64,000 bases of DNA from contig JAEWOH010000050.1 in the NCBI GenBank assembly GCA_023460955.1, forward strand, positions 1 through 64,000. Direction: 5' to 3'. The position numbers and the translations under genes were made by a program. The notes beneath the pieces were generated by a model. That model searched no databases. It had not been told where the DNA came from and was given only the letters and a program-made list of their open reading frames with translations. This document shows, piece after piece, positions 53,900-62,746 of the stretch; position 1 is the first letter of the stretch, and every line of letters starts with the position of its first letter. The stretch is from Bacillota bacterium (GTDB lineage Bacteria; Bacillota; Clostridia; Acetivibrionales; DSM-1351).

Positions 53900-54334
53900 G
53901 TATGTAGCACCTCCGCTAAATAACGAATAGCGATGGCTCATGCCCCCCTCTGACAGTAGATATAGTAGTAAATATAAGAGCAATTATAACTAGCAATTAT
54001 AAGTAGTAAATATGTAAATATAAAGCAGCAAGTATCCGAACAATATAAGGTACCATTTAAACAAGTTACCATAATATATTATAACAATTATATTTTACCA
54101 CATAAATATGTATTAAAAATTACACCTTTTTCAAATTTAGATTTCAAATGTAATACTTTCCTTTAAGGTTGATCAAATTAAACCCGCCTGATCTGCCAAT
54201 TAAAATCACCTACATGCAATACTCAACTATAACTAATAATCAACTACATTTAATAGTTATAATTATATTAGTAAATAAAAAAAGGTAAGCCGAACTTTTC
54301 AGCCTACCCTCTTCAAATATTAATTTATACTTGA
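53900..54334. other. Intergenic region with short repeats and the fur terminator
   Basis: No gene. Holds direct repeats (TAGTAAATAT twice near 53965 and 54003, GCAATTATAA twice near 53978 and 53992). The fur/feo terminator at 54277-54308 is GGTAAGCCGAA / TTCAGCCTACC with G-U pairs and a T7 run on the minus strand. Confidence 0.6.
54277..54308 (-). terminator. Terminator of the feo-fur operon
   Basis: 11-bp stem with G-U pairs (minus strand GGTAGGCTGAA / TTCGGCTTACC), 3-nt loop, then T7. Confidence 0.8.
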
Positions 54335-54778
54335 TTATAAATTTCTGCACTTACTACATAGTCCGTAAAACTGAACTCTGTGGTCCTTAACAAGAAATCC
54401 GTTTTTTTGAAGAATTTGTTCTTCAAGGTTATCCAGTAAATCTTCCTCAACCTCTGACACGGTTCCGCAGGAACTGCAAATCAGATGATGATGTCTATGG
54501 TCTTCATTGGGTTTAACTAACTCATACCTGCTGAAGCCGTCATCAAAGTCCAATTTATGCACGAGTCCAAGCTTGTCAAGGAGATTCATTGTTCTATATA
54601 CAGTAGCTAGTCCAATTTCAGGATGTTTTATTTTTACGATATTAAACAGTTCTTCAGTACTTACATGCTGTCCGGAACATTGAATCATAGCTTCTAAAAC
54701 AGCAGACCTCTGACCTGTAAATTTATACCCAAACTCCTTTAATTTTTCTTTCAAAAAGCTACTATCCCCGTTATTCAA
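54335..54778 (-). CDS. fur: Fur family ferric uptake regulator
   Basis: A 147-residue metalloregulator. Winged-helix DNA-binding region 'YKFTGQRSAVLEAMIQ...ELFNIVKIKHPEIGLATVYRTMNLLDKLGLV', then the metal sites 'DHRHHHLICSSCGTVSEVEE' (His-rich plus CxxC), and a C-terminal 'GLCSKCRN' second CxxC structural Zn site. It represses iron uptake genes when loaded with Fe2+. Three consecutive TTG codons (54784, 54781, 54778) could start; the last has the best SD spacing (GAGGAG, 8 nt). It lies downstream of feoA-feoB, so autoregulation is likely. Confidence 0.93.
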   Translation of the reverse strand: MNNGDSSFLKEKLKEFGYKFTGQRSAVLEAMIQCSGQHVSTEELFNIVKIKHPEIGLATVYRTMNLLDKLGLVHKLDFDDGFSRYELVKPNEDHRHHHLICSSCGTVSEVEEDLLDNLEEQILQKNGFLVKDHRVQFYGLCSKCRNL

Positions 54779-54792
54779 CAACAAAACTCCTC

Positions 54793-54963
54793 TCAGTCTT
54801 TTTTACAGGTTTTCCATAAAGAGCAACCTTTGCAGTCTTCACACCCTTTTCTTTCAACATATATTTTACCACATCTTGGACATTTTGTATTTTCTTTTTT
54901 AAAGGAGTTTTTCTGTGATTCCGAATCGTAGGTATAACCGCATTCCGGACATTTTATAAGCAT
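54793..54963 (-). CDS. Small Cys-rich protein of the feo operon (56 residues, unlisted)
   Basis: Reads MLIKCPECGYTYDSESQ... with two CPxCG knuckles (C5/C8, C28/C31) giving a zinc-ribbon-like module. A C-terminal 'CEDCKGCSLWKTCKKD' follows, with cysteines at 41, 44, 47 and 53 (CxxCxxCx5C). SD GAAGG 6 nt before the ATG; 28 bp after feoB. Its TGA overlaps the fur SD region. Position and the C-terminal Cys cluster recall the Fe-S-binding FeoC proteins, but there is no winged helix. The role is unknown; a ferrous-iron sensor or chaperone for FeoB is a hypothesis. Confidence 0.8.
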   Translation of the reverse strand: MLIKCPECGYTYDSESQKNSFKKENTKCPRCGKIYVERKGCEDCKGCSLWKTCKKD

Positions 54964-54991
54964 TCCTAACACCTTCTTTTTCTTTAAGAAA

Positions 54992-56800
54992 TCAAATCAC
55001 AAATCTGGCAAGTATACCGCCGATTAAAAAGGCAATTGCAAAGCTTCCAAGCCAAATCGCTGTAGCTTCAAGCTTTGATCTTTCCTTGAATATCATTATT
55101 ATTGAGGCTACGCAGGGTACGAACAAAGTGATAGTAACCAATGAAACCAGCATCTGTCCGTTTGTAAGTACCATGTGACTGAGGCCTGCTGCACCGAAGT
55201 CTCTTCTGATAATACCCATTATAAATACTACAGAAGCCTGGGCAGGTAGCTTAAGCCATTGTTCGGTTATCGGAGCTATAGCACTCTCTATTGCTGTTAA
55301 AGCACCGGTGAACTGCAATACTGTTATTAAAACCGCACCAATAGCAAATATAGGAGTTGCCTCTGTTAGAAACGCCTTAGATTTTACCATTGTTTTCTTA
55401 AAGACATTTTTGAATTGGGGAAGTCTAATTGGCGGCAAGTCTATAAACAACGAGGTTGACTCGCCCGGAAGGAATTTATTCATTAAAGCACCCGAAACAC
55501 CAAATATCAGTATGAGCAGCGCTGTATATCCAATAGCGTATTTAAAGCCCAAAGGTGCAAGCAAGCCGATAATAACTCCGAATTGTGCTGAACATGGAAT
55601 AGTCAGTCCCAGCAGGAAAGTTGCAATGACCCGCTCCCTCTTTGAACCGAGAAGTCTTGTTGTCATTGTAGCCATTGTAACACAGCCAAAACCAAGTATA
55701 AGGGGGATAATTGCTCTTCCGTTTAAGCCTACCTTAGATAAGGACTTGTCTGATAATACTGCTATTCTGGGCAAGAGTCCTGAATCCTCTAATAAGGACA
55801 TTAACAGATAAAAACCAATTGTAAGCGGAAGCAACAAACCCAACATATATATTGGAGTCATCGTAAGCAAACCAAAGTCGCCAATAAATAGGCTGCCTAA
55901 AAACGAGTCTTTTGGTAGGAAGCTAAGAATTCCTTCTATAAAAGGCTTATACATACCTTCCATAACAGTTGCTTCAGTAAAATCTACAACTGTCTGAGCA
56001 ATAAAAACACCTATGAACCAGAACATACCGGCCAAAATAGCAAGAAGTATCGGAATACCGGTAATTGGTTTCAACATTAACCTTCCAAGCTTTGTACTGA
56101 AGTTTGACCCTTCCACTGAATCAAAAACCACAGAATTAATTATTTCATCAACTCTGATTCTTCTATTCTTATATATTTCATCACGTTTTCCTCCGGGAGT
56201 AAGCCCCTTCCTTTCAGCTGTGATTTCATCATCTTCAAGAACCAGCAACGCTTCTGCTTCGGTTACATCAGGCGTAACCAGTTTATCCAGAAGTTCCTGA
56301 ACCCCTTCGGTTTTAGTACCTGTACTGGCATTCTTTATATTTTTCTTTATAGCATCCAATCCGGCACCTTTTAAAGCTGAGGTTGGATATACTTCTACCC
56401 CAAGCAGTTCAGAGAGTTTAGATATATCGATTTTAATCCCGTTTTTGGTTGCCTCGTCCATAAGATTAACGGCAACAATGACCTTTTTTCCCATATCTAT
56501 AAGCTGTTGGGTTAAAAATATATCCCGCTGCATATGTACAGCATCTACGACGTTCAGTATAATATCTGCATTAAGAATAACGTCTCTCGCAACTCTTTCC
56601 TCATCATTAAAGGAGGATACGCCATATATCCCCGGAGTATCCTCAACTATATATTCCTCAAACCGTCCTTTGCTGATATCAACGGTTGTACCTGGAAAAT
56701 TTGAAACATCAACATATTTACCCGTTAATGTATTGAAGAATACAGATTTCCCTACGTTAGGATTTCCTACTAAAACAAGATGCCTTGAAGTTTCTTTCAT
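54992..56800 (-). CDS. feoB: Ferrous iron transporter FeoB
   Basis: A 602-residue Fe2+ transporter with N-terminal G-protein domain: G1 'LVGNPNVGKSVFFNTLTGK', G3 'EDTPGIYGVSSFND' and G4 'VAVNLMDEATKNGI'. A GDI linker follows, then two Gate domains with TM helices ('CVTMATMTTRLLGSKRERVIATFLLGLTIPCSAQ' carries the conserved Cys and the GLTIPCSAQ motif). Shorter than E. coli FeoB (773 residues), as usual in clostridia. Preceded by feoA (56 bp) and followed by the Cys-rich small protein. Confidence 0.96.
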   Translation of the reverse strand: MKETSRHLVLVGNPNVGKSVFFNTLTGKYVDVSNFPGTTVDISKGRFEEYIVEDTPGIYGVSSFNDEERVARDVILNADIILNVVDAVHMQRDIFLTQQLIDMGKKVIVAVNLMDEATKNGIKIDISKLSELLGVEVYPTSALKGAGLDAIKKNIKNASTGTKTEGVQELLDKLVTPDVTEAEALLVLEDDEITAERKGLTPGGKRDEIYKNRRIRVDEIINSVVFDSVEGSNFSTKLGRLMLKPITGIPILLAILAGMFWFIGVFIAQTVVDFTEATVMEGMYKPFIEGILSFLPKDSFLGSLFIGDFGLLTMTPIYMLGLLLPLTIGFYLLMSLLEDSGLLPRIAVLSDKSLSKVGLNGRAIIPLILGFGCVTMATMTTRLLGSKRERVIATFLLGLTIPCSAQFGVIIGLLAPLGFKYAIGYTALLILIFGVSGALMNKFLPGESTSLFIDLPPIRLPQFKNVFKKTMVKSKAFLTEATPIFAIGAVLITVLQFTGALTAIESAIAPITEQWLKLPAQASVVFIMGIIRRDFGAAGLSHMVLTNGQMLVSLVTITLFVPCVASIIMIFKERSKLEATAIWLGSFAIAFLIGGILARFVI

Positions 56801-56856
56801 ATTAATCCCTCATCTAAGCGCTAACGCGTATAATTTTATTTAATAATTAAACAATA

Positions 56857-57078
56857 TTAACTTACTTTTGTTATTACTATCTGTTCTGCGAGCTTACGGC
56901 TGATAGCAACTTCCTGCATTTTATTCTGTAGAACGATAGGACCAGACGGCAACTTTTCAGAACATTTCAACTTGGAACCCTCATATATGCATAGGCGAAT
57001 TGCCTGAGCTCGTATGTCCTTATCCTTTATTGAAATAATCTCAATAACTTCTCCAGTGTTAACCTTGTCTAATGTCAT
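56857..57078 (-). CDS. feoA: FeoA ferrous iron transport accessory protein
   Basis: A 73-residue SH3-like FeoA: 'VNTGEVIEIISIKDKDIRAQAIRLCIYEGSKLKCSEKL', then 'GPIVLQNKMQEVAISRKLAEQIVI'. It acts with FeoB at the membrane. The ATG at 57078 has GGAG 6 nt upstream; an alternative TTG at 57090 is part of that SD. First gene of the operon, under the promoter at 57172-57200. Confidence 0.93.
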   Translation of the reverse strand: MTLDKVNTGEVIEIISIKDKDIRAQAIRLCIYEGSKLKCSEKLPSGPIVLQNKMQEVAISRKLAEQIVITKVS

Positions 57079-57141
57079 AAGCTTCTCCAATCTACGCTAT
57101 AATTGCGTCTCTGCCACTTAATATAAAAACTTAATATAATT

Positions 57142-57156
57142 TGATAACAATTCTCA
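57142..57156 (-). promoter_or_regulatory. Second Fur box, downstream of the feo promoter start
   Basis: TGATAACAATTCTCA differs from the 7-1-7 Fur box TGATAATnATTATCA at two positions. It lies about 16 bp downstream of the -10 hexamer. Confidence 0.5.
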
Positions 57157-57171
57157 ATTAGGTACATTACT

Positions 57172-57200
57172 ATAATAACCCAATTGATAATCATTGTCAA
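57172..57200 (-). promoter_or_regulatory. feoA promoter with overlapping Fur box
   Basis: TTGACA (57195-57200), 17-bp spacer, TATTAT (57172-57177) on the minus strand. The Fur box TGATAATCATTGTCA (57185-57199, one mismatch to the 7-1-7 consensus) overlaps the -35, so Fur-Fe2+ binding would block RNA polymerase. Confidence 0.88.
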
Positions 57201-57235
57201 TAAGAATATTGTTATTTGTTTATCAAATTTTGTAC

Positions 57236-57318
57236 AAAAAAAAGAAGCTGCCTAATCATTAAATGTAAAATATGTATAAGAAACATAATACATTAATGTT
57301 TGTCAACTTCTTCTTTTT
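57236..57318 (-). terminator. Terminator of secA
   Basis: Long imperfect stem: AAAAAGAAGAAGTTG at the start and CAGCTTCTTTTTTT at the end on the minus strand, with an inner AATGTA / TACATT pairing. Confidence 0.65.
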
Positions 57319-57351
57319 ATGATAACCTCTGTAGGTTCTTAATTACGTCTA

Positions 57352-60084
57352 TTATTTACCGCAGCAGAGCTTATATTTCTTACCGCTACCGCAAGGGCAT
57401 GGATCGTTTCTGCCAACTCTGTCCTTGTTTGTTACAGGCTTCTTTGGCTCATCATCTCCATGAGTAGCAGCTACAGGTTCAGCAACCTTTTCTCGTTGTG
57501 GTGCGTGTTCCCTGTCAATTCTTGATCTGACCAGCAGCCTTATAGAATCCTCCTGGATGCTCTTGATCATTTCCTCAAACATTTGGAAACCCTCGAACTT
57601 ATACTCTATAACCGGATCTCTCTGTCCATAGGCTCTCAAACCAATACCATGCTTGAGCTGATCCATTGAGTCAATGTGATCCATCCATTTTTCATCAACT
57701 ATTTTAAGCAGAACTACTCTTTCAAGTTCTCTCATTAAATCCATTCCAAGATCATTTTCCTTAAACTCATAAATTCTATTAACAATATCCATGAGTTTTT
57801 CTTTAAGATCTTCCTTATCAAAAGATTCTCGCTCTTCAGGTGAAATCTCTAAAGCACCCTGCGGCAGGAATACACTTTCAAGATATCCCATCATTGCATC
57901 CCAGTCCCACATATCAGCATACTGATTTTCTGAACAGTAGGATTGTATAACTCCATCAATAATGCTTTCAAACATCTTTATGAAATAATCCCTTAAATTG
58001 TCTCCATTGAGAACAGTTTTTCTCTGAGCGTAGATAATTTCTCTCTGCTTGTTCATAACATCATCATACTGGAGCACTCGCTTACGCACGTCAAAGTTTC
58101 TGCCTTCAACCTTCTTTTGAGCATTTTCTATGGCATTGGATAACATTCTGTGCTCTATAGGCTGATCATCTTCCAAGCCAAGAGCGTTAACAATACTTGT
58201 AAGCCTTTCTGAACCGAAAAGCCTCATCAGATCATCTTCCAGAGAAATATAGAATCTTGATGAACCCGGGTCACCCTGACGGCCGGAACGACCTCTCAGC
58301 TGATTATCAATACGTCTTGACTCATGTCTTTCAGTACCGATAATATGCAGACCCCCGGCCTCGACAACTTTTTCTCTTTCCGAACTGGTTATCTGCTTGT
58401 ATTTATCATTTAATTCCTTAAACCTGGTTCTGGCTTCAAGAATAATTTCATCGTCTGTGTCATTAAAGCTTGTAGAAGCATTAATAAGTTCATCCGCATA
58501 TCCCATCTTCCTCATTTCCTGCTTAGCCATATATTCGGCATTACCACCAAGAACGATATCCGTTCCTCTACCTGCCATATTTGTAGCAATTGTAACTGCA
58601 CCAAATTTACCTGCCTGAGCAATGATTTCCGCTTCCTTATCATGATACTTGGCATTTAAGACCTGATGAGGAACGCCTCTTCTTTTTAACATGGTGCTGA
58701 GAAATTCGGATTTTTCAATTGAAATTGTACCTATAAGAACAGGCTGCCCTCTTTTGTGGCAATCAACAATATCTTCAATAACTGCACCAAATTTCCCTGC
58801 TTCATTTTTATAAACAACATCAGGGTTATCCTTACGTATCATATCTTTATTTGTAGGAATAACAATGACATCCAATTTATAAATGGTATTGAATTCACTT
58901 TCTTCGGTCAAGGCAGTACCGGTCATACCTGCCAGTTTGGTGTACATTCTGAAGTAATTCTGGAAAGTAATTGTGGCCAGAGTTTTGCTTTCTCTTTCAA
59001 CCTTTACTCCCTCTTTAGCTTCAATTGCCTGATGAAGACCATCGCTGTAACGTCTTCCGTACATCATTCTGCCTGTAAATTCATCAACAATTATTACTTC
59101 TCCGTCCTTAACAACATAGTCTTTTTCGTTTTTCATAAGACCATGCGCTCTTATAGCCTGGTTTACATGATGAGAAATAGTCATATTCTCAGGATCGGAC
59201 AGGTTTTCAAGACCAAAATATTGTTCTGCCTTTTTTATACCGCTTGCAGTAAGCACAGCAGTGTGAGCCTTTTCATCAACTATATAATCTTCATCGTATA
59301 CTTCATCACTGTCCACCTTGTCATCCATCTGTTTTATTACTCTGGCTTTCAGCTTTAAAGCAAAGGAATTTGCTTTTTTATATAGATCGGTGGACTTATC
59401 ACCCATACCGGATATAATAAGTGGTGTTCTTGCTTCATCAATAAGAATAGAGTCAACTTCATCGACAATTGCATAGTTCAGTTCTCTCTGAACCATGTCT
59501 TCCTTATAAATTACCATGTTGTCTCTCAAATAATCGAAACCTAATTCGTTATTTGTACCATAGGTAATATCACAATTGTATGCATCACGTCTTTCATTGT
59601 TTTCCATATCATGAACAATAAGTCCCACTGTCAGGCCTAAGAATGTATAAATTTTACCCATTTGTTCACTGTCACGTCTGGCAAGATAGTCATTTACGGT
59701 AACTACATGTACACCTTTACCGGATAGCGCATTTAAATACACCGGCAGTGTTGCAACAAGGGTCTTTCCTTCACCGGTTTTCATTTCGGATATTCTACCC
59801 TGATGAAGCACAAGACCACCTATCAGCTGAACCCTGAAGTGCCTCATTCCAAGAACTCTGACTGAAGCCTCACGGACAACTGCAAATGCTTCAGGTAAAA
59901 TATCATCCAATGTTTCACCTTTTGCCAGTCTATCTTTAAACTCTGATGTTTTCGCTTTGAGTTGAGTATCAGAAAGCTTTTTAATATCGGGTTCAAGAGC
60001 TTCAATTTTATCAACTATGGGATAAATTCTTTTTAATTCTCTGTCACTATATGATCCAATTATTCTTTCTATAAAACCTTTCAT
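57352..60084 (-). CDS. secA: SecA preprotein translocase ATPase
   Basis: A 910-residue SecA. Walker A 'EMKTGEGKTLVATLPVYLN', DEVD box 'YAIVDEVDSILIDEARTP', 'MAGMTGTALTEESEF', NBD2 'IATNMAGRGTDIVLGGNA' and 'DNQLRGRSGRQGDPGSSRFY'. Also the helical scaffold and the C-terminal zinc/SecB-type tail 'GRNDPCPCGSGKKYKLCCGK'. It powers Sec export. AAGGAGG precedes the ATG. Monocistronic, 221 bp after the next gene upstream. Confidence 0.98.
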   Translation of the reverse strand: MKGFIERIIGSYSDRELKRIYPIVDKIEALEPDIKKLSDTQLKAKTSEFKDRLAKGETLDDILPEAFAVVREASVRVLGMRHFRVQLIGGLVLHQGRISEMKTGEGKTLVATLPVYLNALSGKGVHVVTVNDYLARRDSEQMGKIYTFLGLTVGLIVHDMENNERRDAYNCDITYGTNNELGFDYLRDNMVIYKEDMVQRELNYAIVDEVDSILIDEARTPLIISGMGDKSTDLYKKANSFALKLKARVIKQMDDKVDSDEVYDEDYIVDEKAHTAVLTASGIKKAEQYFGLENLSDPENMTISHHVNQAIRAHGLMKNEKDYVVKDGEVIIVDEFTGRMMYGRRYSDGLHQAIEAKEGVKVERESKTLATITFQNYFRMYTKLAGMTGTALTEESEFNTIYKLDVIVIPTNKDMIRKDNPDVVYKNEAGKFGAVIEDIVDCHKRGQPVLIGTISIEKSEFLSTMLKRRGVPHQVLNAKYHDKEAEIIAQAGKFGAVTIATNMAGRGTDIVLGGNAEYMAKQEMRKMGYADELINASTSFNDTDDEIILEARTRFKELNDKYKQITSSEREKVVEAGGLHIIGTERHESRRIDNQLRGRSGRQGDPGSSRFYISLEDDLMRLFGSERLTSIVNALGLEDDQPIEHRMLSNAIENAQKKVEGRNFDVRKRVLQYDDVMNKQREIIYAQRKTVLNGDNLRDYFIKMFESIIDGVIQSYCSENQYADMWDWDAMMGYLESVFLPQGALEISPEERESFDKEDLKEKLMDIVNRIYEFKENDLGMDLMRELERVVLLKIVDEKWMDHIDSMDQLKHGIGLRAYGQRDPVIEYKFEGFQMFEEMIKSIQEDSIRLLVRSRIDREHAPQREKVAEPVAATHGDDEPKKPVTNKDRVGRNDPCPCGSGKKYKLCCGK

Positions 60085-60305
60085 TTTTACCTCCTTGAGC
60101 CACTTTAGGCTGTTCTGGCCCTATACGGCTCTGATAATTTATTGTTATGCTTGGGATAATCAAAATTCGGGCAAACCGGTAAATACCCATAAACAGGTTA
60201 ACGGTCAAGTCCGCAGAAATTAGACTTCATGAGAAATTCGCATAATACTCCTGAGAAGTCAAATAGATATATTTATTTTTAGTTTTAATAGCAGAAAAGG
60301 TTAAA

Positions 60306-60704
60306 TCAGCAGAATACCGGTGGTGAGGAATCAGTAAGACTAAGAAAGGAACGTCTTGAATTTAAACTTAGCTTTATAATATAAACAAAATAGAAAACCA
60401 CAATAAAAGCCAAGCCCGCAGATAGAGGGACAATAGCTGAATATCCTGGAAAACTATGTGTATTATCATTCTTTGAATCTATCGCATACTGTGAAATTAC
60501 TTTATAGAAAGCAACCGGAGTGCCTTTGCTTCTTGATATGCTTTCAGTTTCAGCCGATTGGCTTGAAACTGAAGAATTCTGAATAATATCAAGACGTGCA
60601 AAATTCGCAAGGTAGTAATCAATAAAGTCAGCAGAAAAATAAGCCCCTCCCTCGGAGGCTAAAGCAGATAAAATTATTATGCTGAGAAATAATTTTTTAA
60701 ACAT
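60306..60704 (-). CDS. Small exported membrane protein of unknown function
   Basis: A 132-residue protein, not recognised. An N-terminal signal/TM (about 5-21) is followed by an extracytoplasmic stretch (about 22-90) with Ser-rich 'NSSVSSQSAETESISRSKG', a TM near the C terminus (about 92-112, 'VPLSAGLAFIVVFYFVYIIKL') and a short cytoplasmic tail. It follows the YerC-like gene by 9 bp, so the two are co-translated. Confidence 0.72.
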   Translation of the reverse strand: MFKKLFLSIIILSALASEGGAYFSADFIDYYLANFARLDIIQNSSVSSQSAETESISRSKGTPVAFYKVISQYAIDSKNDNTHSFPGYSAIVPLSAGLAFIVVFYFVYIIKLSLNSRRSFLSLTDSSPPVFC

Positions 60705-60713
60705 CTACCTTAC

Positions 60714-61025
60714 CTATCTTTCCTTTTTGTCTCTTTCCTTTTGCTGAAGTCTGTCCAAAACCAGGTTATACCCGTCAGCGCCATAAACAAGACATCTGTT
60801 TACTCTGCTTATTGTAGCGGTACTCGCTCCAGTTTCGTCACATATATCCGTATAAGTCTTCTTCTCTCGAAGCATTTTTGCAACTTCAAGTCTTTGTGCC
60901 AATGCCTTTATTTCAGCTATTGTACAGAGGTCTTCAAAAAAATTGTAACATTCTTCCCTATTATTCAATAAAAGTATAGCATCAAATAAATCATCCGTGT
61001 GTTCATCTCTTAACTTGGAATTCAT
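60714..61025 (-). CDS. YerC/YecD-type TrpR-like regulator
   Basis: A 103-residue helix-turn-helix protein of the YerC family (TrpR-like superfamily). 'FFEDLCTIAEIKALAQRLEVAKMLREKKTYTDICDETGASTATISRVNRCLVYGADGYNLVLDRL' is nearly the whole family signature, with the HTH at about 55-76. YerC proteins are DNA-binding regulators of unknown signal. SD AAGGAG. It shares an operon with the following small membrane protein gene. Confidence 0.93.
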   Translation of the reverse strand: MNSKLRDEHTDDLFDAILLLNNREECYNFFEDLCTIAEIKALAQRLEVAKMLREKKTYTDICDETGASTATISRVNRCLVYGADGYNLVLDRLQQKERDKKER

Positions 61026-61273
61026 ATATACAAACTCCTTAACGGTAACAATAAAATTATTATATATTTTTTCTTTCTAGAGAATACAATAACAGCTTTT
61101 TAATAATCAGTCAAGGTTGACAAGCTCAGGAGTAAGATTTTCCATAGTGTTTGTATAATAATCACAAGTCTATCCAGCTAAAAAGCTGAATACAAATATA
61201 ATGAGACTCGGCACACCTTACCAAAATATTTTACAGTGCGCCCGGCTGCATTGCAGCAAAACTGGAGGTTATA

Positions 61274-62686
61274 ATGAACGGTTTGGTTATTATTACGAAC
61301 AAGCAGAAAATAATAATATGTCTGGCAGCATTGCTGTTTATTATATTGTCGGCTTTTTTTATAGCAAAGCTTGAATTCCCTGGAAGTGTTCCAATAGAAA
61401 GTAAAAATATTAAGAAAGAAATGTCACCGGAAAATGAAAACCAATACTTAAAGGATATCTTGTCGAGTATATTACCTGCTGATAATACAGTTCTATACGA
61501 GGATGAAAACCGGGAAATCAGTAAAAAGATATCCCCCTCCAAAGAAACTGAGCAAAATTTGTCTCGGATAATTTCACAAGGTAAAACACTTCCTTATTTA
61601 TTTGTATTCACCGATGAAGAATATTTAAGACCGATATATTCCAACCTATGGAAACAATCCTTTTACCAGGGTTGGCTGTACCTTCCCCGTAAGGTGGTAA
61701 CTGCGCGACATAGCCTTTTCACCTACACCGGAGGTGCCGGAAAAGTTTTTGACATAGAGGGTCAGCTTGGCTTCTATCCGAATATTACAATAGATAATCA
61801 GAATTATTTCAACTTTTTGATTTACAATTTTGATCTTGATAATATAAGCCAATTGGGGAATCATATTGCCATATCGGGTAAACCGACTAAAAAAGGCGTG
61901 CAGATAATATCTATCAAAATAGATGATGTTTCAGCATTAATTAACGAAAACGGTATTATAAATGTTCATTTGTGTACACCCGCCGGTAATGAACTGGATT
62001 ATCAGGATATACCTTTCTCAAAGGATTCAAACAAGGTAGAGGACTTCGGACCTGTACAGGAATCTTATACTGAAAGTTCATATAATGAGACTGATCTTTC
62101 CTCTCTTGAAATAAGCCAGCAAAATGTAGTATTGAAAAAAAAGCTTTCATACTTCGTTTCTGATTCACTAAGACCAATTTACTACCAACCGGGAGGAACC
62201 TACGATACAGCGTCTCCACTTAATACAATTCCTGATCTCGAGGAAGCTTTAAAGGGTTGCAGAGACATAAAGTTTAAATCAATTTACACCAATAAGAAAT
62301 ATGTTAGTCCCATATATCATCCCCAATGGAAGACAAATTGTGATAGAGACTGGTGCTACATACCCAGAAAAATGTACCTGAATATGAAGAAAGTATACGT
62401 CCTTCCAGCTGATAAGGAAGTAACAAACGATATGCTGGGTGAGCTTGGCTTTTTTGAAAAGTTTTCAGCTATCTCAAAAGATCAAACCGGGTTTATTGTA
62501 AAAAACTTTAATATAAAAAATGTAAGTATATATGAAGACAATATTCTTCTCAGAGGTACGACAACACGAACAGGCATAGAAATTGTAGGAATTGATTTGA
62601 CAAATCTTACTGACTACAAGGAATACGCTGTCAGACTTGTCACTTCAGATGCCTGCGAAATTGATTCCGATGTTTTTAAAAACTGA
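61274..62686 (+). CDS. Membrane-anchored protein with an internally duplicated domain (unknown)
   Basis: A 470-residue protein, not recognised. N-terminal TM (about 12-31). Two copies of a ~150-residue domain lie at about 100-250 and 325-470. Equivalent blocks are 'EYLRPIYSNLWKQSFYQGWLYLPRKV' vs 'KYVSPIYHPQWKTNCDRDWCYIPRKM', 'IEGQLGFYPN' vs 'LGELGFFEKF', and 'AISGKPTKKGVQIISIKIDDVS' vs 'LLRGTTTRTGIEIVGIDLTNLT'. Copy 2 adds cysteines. The linker is acidic. Probably extracytoplasmic. SD GGAGG before the ATG; monocistronic with a strong terminator. Confidence 0.78.
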   Translation: MNGLVIITNKQKIIICLAALLFIILSAFFIAKLEFPGSVPIESKNIKKEMSPENENQYLKDILSSILPADNTVLYEDENREISKKISPSKETEQNLSRIISQGKTLPYLFVFTDEEYLRPIYSNLWKQSFYQGWLYLPRKVVTARHSLFTYTGGAGKVFDIEGQLGFYPNITIDNQNYFNFLIYNFDLDNISQLGNHIAISGKPTKKGVQIISIKIDDVSALINENGIINVHLCTPAGNELDYQDIPFSKDSNKVEDFGPVQESYTESSYNETDLSSLEISQQNVVLKKKLSYFVSDSLRPIYYQPGGTYDTASPLNTIPDLEEALKGCRDIKFKSIYTNKKYVSPIYHPQWKTNCDRDWCYIPRKMYLNMKKVYVLPADKEVTNDMLGELGFFEKFSAISKDQTGFIVKNFNIKNVSIYEDNILLRGTTTRTGIEIVGIDLTNLTDYKEYAVRLVTSDACEIDSDVFKN

Positions 62687-62736
62687 AAAAAGGAGCTATG
62701 GTTGTTTCCAAACAAACCAACCATAGCTCCTTTTTT
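62686..62736 (+). terminator. Bidirectional terminator
   Basis: 19-bp perfect stem (62686-62704 / 62718-62736), 13-nt loop, with A6 on the left and T6 on the right. It serves the plus-strand gene and the converging ECF gene. Confidence 0.95.
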
Positions 62737-62746
62737 AATATATTTG

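Noticed and set aside
53965..54030. Short direct repeats, considered as an attachment site or IS remnant
   Set aside because: Only 10-bp AT-rich repeats; no transposase, no terminal inverted repeats.
55308..55811. 167-codon plus-strand ORF
   Set aside because: Antisense within feoB membrane domain.
58756..59358. 200-codon plus-strand ORF
   Set aside because: Antisense within secA; Phe/Asn/Ile-rich composition and no SD.
60085..60305. Possible SecM-like leader peptide before secA
   Set aside because: No ORF with SD and arrest motif; only a 4-5-bp stem seen.
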